From: Ophiothrix spiculata
Lineage: Eukaryota; Echinodermata; Ophiuroidea; Amphilepidida; Ophiotrichidae
Assembly (NCBI GenBank): GCA_000969725.1
Contig: JXSR01S010509.1
Direction: 5' to 3' (one strand)
Length of the DNA: 23,484 nucleotides
The notes under the pieces: generated by a model
Database searches by the model: none
The model's input: the letters and a program-made list of their open reading frames with translations, nothing else
What the model was told of the DNA's origin: nothing
Made by a program: the position numbers and the translations under genes
Part shown: positions 17,854 through 23,484 of the stretch, one piece after another
Layout: every line of letters starts with the position of its first letter
How positions within the stretch are numbered: position 1 is the first letter of the stretch

Positions 17854-17898
17854 GGGCGGAGCTTACAGTTAACTTCTTGAATCGATATCGTGACGTCA
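17854..17898. promoter_or_regulatory. GC-box and CRE motifs close together
   Basis: GGGCGG (17854-17859, within GTGGGCGGAGC) is the Sp/KLF GC-box core. TGACGTCA (17891-17898) is the full palindromic CRE bound by CREB/ATF factors. They lie 31 bases apart in a less AT-rich patch. No TATA box, exon or gene start is visible downstream, so this is motif evidence only. Confidence 0.35.
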
Positions 17899-18216
17899 AA
17901 ATGGTAACATTTCTATAGCTGTGGCTGCTTTCAAGAGACTTTCATCACACGTGATGATTCCATATAGTACAAAGGAGTACATTTATCGGTGAGCACCGGA
18001 ATAATGTCTCGATATCAGGTGTTTCTAAGGCTTGTGAAGGATCAACAGATGATTCTTTCTTTCTGTCAATAGAATAGAATACGGATTGCAAAATGGATTA
18101 GTGTTTTTGAATGATTTAACAAAATTGTTTGCGCCACCAATACTGGAATCTCAAAATATGGGCTAAAAATGATGTATTTTGATCTAAAATGAGCATTTTT
18201 TGATATTAAAATGTGA
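17899..18216. other. Unassigned sequence
   Basis: I see no gene or element. TCACACGTGATGA near 17945 is a short palindrome with a CACGTG core. Confidence 0.4.
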
Positions 18217-18260
18217 AATTAAATAATATTGAAACAAATGTTTCATTTCAATATTTAATT
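18217..18260. repeat. AT-rich imperfect hairpin
   Basis: AATTAAATAATATTGAAAC and, after a short loop, TTTCAATATTTAATT are inverse copies with a 2-base bulge. Pure A/T hairpins arise easily by chance, but the arm length here is notable. Confidence 0.6.
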
Positions 18261-18392
18261 CCAAAACTAATTTAAACACATTTAAGGGCTTGTATTTATT
18301 GTAGCAGTCCATTTTTGTCAAAAAATTAATAAATGAACACATCAAACAGTGGTGTAAAGTTACTGGATATTAAAGTGTGGCTCTCTTTTGTC

Positions 18393-18510
18393 AGATCTTT
18401 ATTTGAATGAAATATGATAGTGGTATCAGCAAAGATTATAAAGATAGCTAAAGATCTTTATTTTAATAAACTATAATAGTGTCATCAGTAAAGAGTATAA
18501 AGACAGCTTC
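18393..18510 (+). repeat. Tandem duplication, 59-bp unit, two copies
   Basis: Units beginning AGATCTTTATTT at 18393 and at 18452 share TAATAGTG or TGATAGTG, ATCAGCAAAGA or ATCAGTAAAGA, and TATAAAGA.AGCT. Divergence is moderate. It is non-coding. Confidence 0.88.
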
Positions 18511-18733
18511 ATATTAAATGTGAAATAAGTATTTTATGAACTCTAATACACCACATTAACAGCTAAATACACAGACTCTCGAAATATATTGAAAAACATG
18601 ACTATTCATTATGATATTCACATACATGTATGAATTCTTTTAACCCTAGTGACTTTTGCCGACCAACAAATTGATTTTGTGAACGTGTATACTCGCATTC
18701 ATCTGGGTTGGTAACAAATAACAAGTATTACAT

Positions 18734-18801
18734 TAAATCATGACAAACAGAATAATATACTCACTGAGCAGTGAGTATATTATTCTGGTTGTCATGATAT
18801 A
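18734..18801. repeat. Strong palindrome, 30-bp arms
   Basis: ATCATGACAAACAGAATAAT and ATACTCACTG on the left are followed, after a 2-base spacer, by the inverse CAGTGAGTAT and ATTATTCTGGTTGTCATGAT. There is one mismatch in about 30 bp. With a small gap the arms extend outward through TAATACTT-type words to about 18723-18814. It could be a short MITE or a cruciform-forming inverted duplication. Confidence 0.92.
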
Positions 18802-18897
18802 ATTTAATACTTAAATTGACTTTATGTTATTTAAAACAAAAATATTAATCATCCCGTTAGCTTTCACTATCTGCTTAATTACTTCTGTAAATTGAAC

Positions 18898-18951
18898 AAA
18901 CAAACACAAACACAAAAAACACAAAGCAAAGCAAAAATATCACAAAAGCAC
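18898..18951 (+). repeat. A/C-rich low-complexity tract
   Basis: Repeated ACAAA and CACAAA words (ACAAACACAAACACAAAAAA, then AAAGCAAAGC) form an A/C-biased tract just before the following TIR element. Confidence 0.8.
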
Positions 18952-18958
18952 CATTTTA

Positions 18959-19216
18959 ATATGTGATGGCTCATCCCGAAAGAGGGGACTTTGCAAATGA
19001 TATCAATTTTGATTTTATTATTTTATCTGTTAGTGTATTTTAGAAGCTTTAAAATGACGCCTCATTTGATGAAATTGATTAAGGCGATCAAATTTTACAA
19101 CAGAAAATCTGATGGAAATTCTTATTATTTTCTTTATTTTTTGCTGTCTATTTTCGCAAGTTTCTTGAAAACTGTTCTGTCACAAAGTCCCCCTTTCGGG
19201 GTGAGTCATCACATAT
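18959..19216. mobile_element. TIR MITE, 258 bp
   Basis: The left arm ATATGTGATGGCTCATCCCG followed by AAAGAGGGGACTTTG pairs with the right arm, whose reverse complement reads ATATGTGATGACTCACCCCG then AAAGGGGGACTTTG, over about 35 bp. TA is available at both ends as a target duplication. The interior is AT-rich. A 75-codon frame (18991-19218) spans it but resembles no transposase. Its right end abuts repeat R3. Confidence 0.9.
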
Positions 19217-19613
19217 AGTTTCTTTACAAGTCTTACAAACACATTCAACAGATTTGTAACTTTGTGACTGCAGTGGATGGAAGGAGGAGGCGAAGCCAAC
19301 CTCGTTTATATTTAGACCAGATAACTTTTTTGTCTTTGTTGCTTTGAAATGCTAAAGAGGATTATCAAGATGTTCAACGTCGTCAACGCATTTGACATGC
19401 GACGGGTAATTAGTGGATAATTGTCTTCATATAACCCCTTGCTTCTCTCGTCAGTGCATGTGATATGAGACGACCAATTAGCCGATTATTGTCTTCACAT
19501 ACATCCTTGGCAATAGCATTATAGCTAAAACATTGTTGCTAATCAACTGGGAGCAATGAACTCTTCTGCAGTCCAATATTGTTCAATGGCAATGGTGGTA
19601 AAATACGAGGGTC
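19217..19613 (+). repeat. Dispersed repeat R3, copy 2
   Basis: This is the direct-orientation partner of 11002-11402, with both internal subunits (19379 and 19447, 68 bp apart) and the conserved end block AGTCCAATATTGTTCAATGG plus CAATGGTGGTAAAA. It contains one extra short stretch (about 19548-19570, GGGAGCAATGAACTCTTC) absent from copy 1. The stem-forming GCATTTGACATGC and CGTC..GACG words are kept in altered form. Confidence 0.88.
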
Positions 19614-20057
19614 ATTCAAAAAGTTCTACCTGTTGTATCATAACTTTTGTTCTATTTAAGGTAGCTACTTGAAATTTGACACAAATATAGCTAAGAATGT
19701 CACCTACACATGGTGTGACAATCATATCAATATCTTTTCTAGATTTCTGTAGGTGACTTGTAAACTACAGTAAGTTTTGGTACACCGGAAACAGTAAAAT
19801 GTCTATTGACATTACAACTAAAATTATGTGTACAGCTTATGTATGAACACCCATCTGTATACCTAAAATGCATGTAATTTACAGAACAAATTTGAAATGA
19901 GAGTGTACCTTACAGTCCAACAAGTCATTTTAACTGATAAAGTAAACTTGTAACATATAGAAATTACCAAGAATCCCAATATTTTAAAGGATGTCATGTA
20001 CCCTCTCAGGTTACGAATATCAGCAAGGAGTGTTTCTCTGTAGCGTGACTTTTCCAA
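19614..20057. mobile_element. Possible mariner-like left end and flank
   Basis: TACGAGGGTCATTCAAAAAG begins exactly where similarity to R3 copy 1 stops, at a TA. Its CGAGGGT.(A/G)TTCAAAAAG form is typical of mariner-type termini, and ATAACTTTTGTTC then follows, as in the untranslated part of many such elements. No opposite terminus was found, and no DD34D transposase can be read. A 64-codon minus frame at 19863-20057 (starts MEKSRYRETLLADIRNLRGY) is of unknown identity. The right boundary is arbitrary. Confidence 0.45.
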
Positions 20058-20092
20058 GTGCGTTTTTGTGTGAAAAACAATAGCTAAATTGT

Positions 20093-20515
20093 AATTGTCG
20101 AAATGTTTAAGAATCCTTCCCTTTTTTTATAAAATATTTTGCATGATTACCTTTAATCATTGAGTTATGAAGATATGACTCGCTTTTCTATGAATTCTAT
20201 CTTAAGACCAAAATCAATTTTAATACTAAGCTACATGTTTGCGTTTTAAATTAGTTAGTTAAATGTGAGCCTGAGAGTATTAATTGTCGTAAAATTTAAG
20301 AACCCTTCCTTTTCTTTTATAAAATATTTTGCATGATTACATTTACTCATTGAGTTCTGAAGACATGACTTGTTTTTCTATGAATTCTATCTTTAGATAA
20401 AAATCAATTTTAATACTAATATAACTTCCGTTTTGACTTAGTTTGTTAAATTTGAGCCTGAAAGTAATCGTCGTAAAATTTAAGAACTCTTCCTTTTTCT
20501 TTTATAAATGATTAC
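20093..20515 (+). repeat. Tandem repeat, 184-189-bp unit, about 2.3 copies
   Basis: Units start AATTGTCG at 20093 and 20282 and AATCGTCG at 20466. Shared blocks are TTTAAGAA.CCTTCC, TTTTATAAAATATTTTGCATG, ATTACNTTTA.TCATTGAGTT, TGAAGA.ATGACT, TTTTTCTATGAATTCTATCT and AAAATCAATTTTAATACTAA. The third unit is cut off after about 50 bp. The unit length is close to nucleosomal spacing and to many satellite monomers. Confidence 0.93.
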
Positions 20516-20796
20516 CTTGAAAAAAGAAACCAACCTCAAAATATCTAGCCTTGATCAGGCATGATAGTCACTGCAATAAATACTGCTCATCATTACTCTG
20601 GGTTATAATAGTTTTAATCACTCTACATTAGGCTTGTTCAAATTGTGAATTTACGAATGGTTAACAAATTAGTTTATCAGATTTTGTAAAATTAGTATTT
20701 TATAAATTGTAATTCATTTTCATTGCGTTCACCAGTCCGTGTAAGCCGATTGTGTGGTCTATTTATATTTACAAAACATTTAAGGTCAGATTTCTT
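20516..20796. other. Unassigned AT-rich sequence
   Basis: No feature is supported in this short gap between the tandem repeat and the next TIR element. Confidence 0.4.
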
Positions 20797-20799
20797 TAA

Positions 20800-21208
20800 T
20801 CCGTTTGCGGTGCGGTTGCGGTGCATTTTCCACTGTAAGGGTAGTGGTGTAATTTAAAGCACACGATTGAATGATATCAGGTTGAACTCAAATTCAATTT
20901 TGACCGTACGTTTTCAATTTAAATCGATATAATGGTTTTCAGCGAGAGTGATTCCTTTTTATCCGGTCCGTTTGCAGTACGGCTTTTCGGAAACGCATGC
21001 GTTTACTTGAATCGGTATTTGAAGCGATTCATCCATTTTGAATGCGTTTAGGTCGTGCGGAAACTTTTCATACAGAGAAGATGATGACATGGACGGTCCA
21101 AATTGAATCTAAGCTTCAACCTGATCAGGTCTTCATACCATTCAATCATGTACTGTACATTATACCAATACCCAAATAGTATAAAACGTACCGCAACCGC
21201 ACCGCGGA
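20800..21208. mobile_element. PIF/Harbinger-like MITE, 409 bp, TAA duplication
   Basis: The left terminus TCCGTTTGCGGTGCGGTTGC pairs with the right terminus, which read inward on the other strand is TCCGCGGTGCGGTTGCGGTA; a 3-base insertion separates them. Exact TAA flanks stand at 20797-20799 and 21209-21211. Inside, sub-terminal echoes occur (TCCGGTCCGTTTGCAGTACG near 20961 and GGTCGTGCGGAAAC near 21052). The frame at 21103-21288 crosses the right end and is not a gene. Confidence 0.9.
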
Positions 21209-21399
21209 TAACAGGAACTTATGATGTTGTAAATCAATTTCCAACGATCACGAATTGCAGTGCTCAACTAACTATGAATTTATTTTGAGTAATCTTCTTG
21301 AGTTTTACAATAGAAAATGGATTTGTTTACGAGAGAAAATTTTCACGTAGGTATTATTTAATGCAACGTTACTTCAGAATAAAGAATAATTCCAGGTCG

Positions 21400-21422
21400 T
21401 TAACGATTTGTAAAATCGTTAA
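21400..21422. repeat. Perfect 10-bp-arm hairpin
   Basis: TTAACGATTT, a GTA loop and AAATCGTTAA. In bacteria this would suggest a terminator, but there is no gene or T-run context here. Confidence 0.8.
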
Positions 21423-21512
21423 AAATATCAGGCACGTACATATCGATAATAATGCGAAAAGTCGATATGGAAACTGATTGATTGAAATTATGTATCATTA
21501 TACCAGATAAGT

Positions 21513-21648
21513 AGGTACCAAAAGTTTGAAACGGTTTACCTAAACCGAATGAATCACTAGTTTAATCAAGGGATTCATCTTTTAAGCTTATTGTCACAAT
21601 TTATTCAAATACCGGCCGCTGTTGTTCAAACTTCCTGATTTTGGTACC
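21513..21648. mobile_element. Candidate inverted-repeat element
   Basis: GGTACCAAAAGTTTGA on the left faces TCAAACTTCCTGATTTTGGTACC on the right; the arms pair with a 7-base interruption. A smaller hairpin, CGGTTTACCTAAACCG, lies inside. There is no clear target duplication. Confidence 0.5.
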
Positions 21649-22026
21649 AAAAGATTACTCATATTTTTCTCGTATTCAATGTGAAATTTCACGGCTGAAA
21701 CATTTTTAGTTTTGTGGATATGGGTAAAAATATGTCTAATTATGGTAATCATAATCATTTTATATCGCAAATTATAGGAAGCTGTTAATTACATAATGAC
21801 TCATAAAATTAAAACGATTGGGTCGATTTAATTGAAATTTGAAACTTTAGACATCTTGAGTGGCGATCTTTCATATGAATCCAAAATCCCAAATTTTAAA
21901 AATTGAATCATGCTCCTTTAAACCATTATGGATTTTTTTTAATGTTGAAGAAATGTATGTTATACTTATGCATTGGAAGTTTATTTTATATCTTCAAATA
22001 TACTTAAGTTTTATGACCTTGCTAAA
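21649..22026. other. Unassigned AT-rich sequence
   Basis: A 70-codon plus frame (21860-22072) enters repeat R1 and is not conserved in the other R1 copy. Nothing else is visible. Confidence 0.4.
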
Positions 22027-22515
22027 CCATGTTCTAATTTCTAGGTTACGCTGTTCTATACAGCGCAAGTAAATGTTGATTTTGTTATAAGAGTGTGTTA
22101 ATTTGTTTAAAAGTTCTTGTTTGTAATATTCTATCAAATAAGAACATTGATCCTATTGAAACAGTTTGCCTATCTAGTTTCATAACAGGCTCTCACTTAC
22201 CGTTTTTCATGTATTCGTGCCACTTTGTGACAGGTATGTATTTTAAGGGCGCGCCATTAGATTCCTACAATTGTTTTATTCCGCTTTTTAAAAATAATAT
22301 TCACTTTGTAATAGCGAAATAACTTGACTCACTGCTTTAGGGGAAAATTATGTAAGCCAAGTGAGAACAGAAAACAACTTGACTCACAAATCTAGAAATG
22401 TCTCCGGGCCGCCAGTGATAAAGTAAGTACATACTGAACATGTTTTGTTCTGATCTGTTCTGTTTTTTGTATCTTGCCCAGTCCGCCGCTTGACAAATTG
22501 TATACATGACTTTGG
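22027..22515 (+). repeat. Dispersed repeat family R1, copy 2
   Basis: This is the direct partner of 644-1125. The conserved order ATGTTCTAAT, GCTGTTCTAT, GTTTCATAAC, GGCTCTCACTTACCG, GTGACAGGTATGTATTTTA, GCGCCATTAGAT, CCGGGCCGCCAG and TTGACAAATTGT is clear. Reading frames are not shared between copies. Confidence 0.82.
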
Positions 22516-22607
22516 TGCTTAAGTATCAATCTATAAAAACAACCTGAGTTTTATATTAAGTCTTTTAAGTCTGGAAAATTCAAAGAGGCTAAGAGTAGAA
22601 TACAAGC

Positions 22608-22867
22608 ATTTGTGACTTGCTCCCACGAAACCCGGACAAAGTCGCCAGAACACGAAAGGAGATATAGCCCGATAAACTTGTCATAAATCAACAGAAAACA
22701 AAGGAATTTTCAACCTAAATGTCTCTTTTTGACAGGCAAAACATTGAGCAATCCTGAAGAGGATATATCATTGGAAAGCTTATAATTTTGCCATTTTAAA
22801 TTTGGTAAAATTTGACAAATGGTTTTGTCCGAATTTGTCCGGGTTACGACAGAGCAGGTCACATTTG
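22608..22867. mobile_element. TIR element, 260 bp
   Basis: Left ATTTGTGACTTGCTCCCACG followed by AAACCCGGACAAA matches the reverse complement of the right end, AAATGTGACCTGCTCTGTCG followed by TAACCCGGACAAA, across about 33 bp. CGGACAAA is repeated inside the right arm (TTGTCCGAATTTGTCCGGG). It is non-coding with no certain flanking duplication. Confidence 0.87.
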
Positions 22868-23484
22868 GTTTTGGTACGAAAAAGTAGTTAAAAAGACTAA
22901 AATAAGGGTAAGTAAAGGTTAAAAGAACAAATATTACAGGCTATCTTACAAAAAGTGTAGACTGAAAATTAATTATATTTTCAATAAAACTAGTTTTTCA
23001 ATACTGGAAGTGTTTGTCGAGTCAAGTTTTGTTTTGCAACTGCGTAGTAAGTGGCTTTTTCGTCTTGCCTCATTGAAAGAAAGCTGTGTTAAGGTTCCTT
23101 TTAGTACCTTTGCCTTGTTAAAGGAATTTAATCTGTTCAAGATATTTCGAGACTCGTGTATCGAATCGTATTCTACAGCGTTTAGTCAAGGTCTTCTTAC
23201 AAATCACGTTGGTTAGAGGAGCTGGGAATCGCTTTGGTTAAACTGCATTTTCGATGCATAATATCAAATTCAATTATTCATTTTTAACGTTTGTTAGAGA
23301 TAAAAGATGACCATATAAAAAAGGCATTAGCGATTATTAAATTATCGGCCGGAGTAAACCCCCATAGACGGAAAGGGGAATTAGATTTATTCCTCCAAAA
23401 CTCCCCTTTTTGATATAATTTTAATTTGGGTGCGTTTATTTCGCAAAAACTCGAGACAAACTCGAACAAAAAAAAAAAAAAAAA
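22868..23484. other. Unassigned, ending in poly(A)
   Basis: Frames at 23010-23216 (plus) and 23284-23469 (minus) encode nothing I recognise. The window ends with an A-run starting near 23467. CCCCTTT and AAAGGGG words at 23368-23410 make a weak inverted pair. The terminal A-run could be a retroposon tail or simply a homopolymer cut by the window edge. Confidence 0.4.

Noticed and set aside
21400..21422. Rho-independent terminator
   Set aside because: The stem is perfect but there is no T-run or upstream gene, and the window is eukaryotic in character.
1..23484. CRISPR array, bacterial operon or phage region
   Set aside because: No regularly spaced direct repeats with unique spacers, no ribosome-binding-site and gene trains, and no frames of normal gene length. 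The telomere repeat, LINE and MITEs point to an animal genome.

Overview
The window looks like intergenic or intronic DNA from the nuclear genome of an animal, and I found no intact protein-coding gene in it. It is AT-rich on both strands and no reading frame exceeds 126 codons. It holds an interstitial run of the metazoan-type telomere repeat (CCCTAA), the 3' end of a CR1/L2/Jockey-type LINE, a degenerate tRNA-derived Pol III unit, and many short inverted-repeat elements (MITE-like) flanked by TA or TAA/TTA. I cannot name the species. The mixture suits a marine invertebrate such as a mollusc, hemichordate or cephalochordate, but that is an inference from repeat style only.

Layout. 1-3440: dispersed repeat copies (139-313 matching 2802-2973; 644-1125 matching 22027-22515), a 115-bp tandem pair (1529-1759) and a complex foldback element (1908-2063). 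3755-4834: two or three TIR elements set edge to edge, with TAA/TTA flanks typical of PIF/Harbinger-type insertion. 5352-7918: a candidate small TIR element, an X-box (RFX-type) motif, two strong palindromes and a long-stem hairpin element. 8068-8413: the LINE 3' terminus. 8546-8979: a 434-bp TIR element.

9240-11402 is a mosaic block. Its first part recurs at 14058-14985 and its last part at 19217-19613. Comparing the copies dates later events: a 131-bp hairpin element (9868-9998) is missing from the sister copy, which keeps a single TAA, and different elements sit at matching edges of the two 3' copies. Between the two parts lie an 11-bp-phased array of GTAC palindromes (10382-10534) and a mariner-like right end.

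11847-12174 holds two nested or adjacent foldbacks. 12175-16071 is largely unassigned, apart from the second copy of the mosaic block. 16072-17199 holds the interstitial telomere run, an unrecognised 118-codon frame, a 326-bp TIR element and the tRNA-like unit. 17200-21650 contains further palindromes, tandem repeats (59 bp and about 187 bp) and two TIR elements. 21650 to the end holds the second copy of the 644 repeat, one more TIR element and a terminal poly(A) run.

No genes work together here in a pathway sense. What the window records is successive transposon insertion into older dispersed repeats. I found no convincing new biological system. The most unusual signals are the phased GTAC array, X-box-like motifs kept in repeat copies, and paired insertions at paralogous sites.
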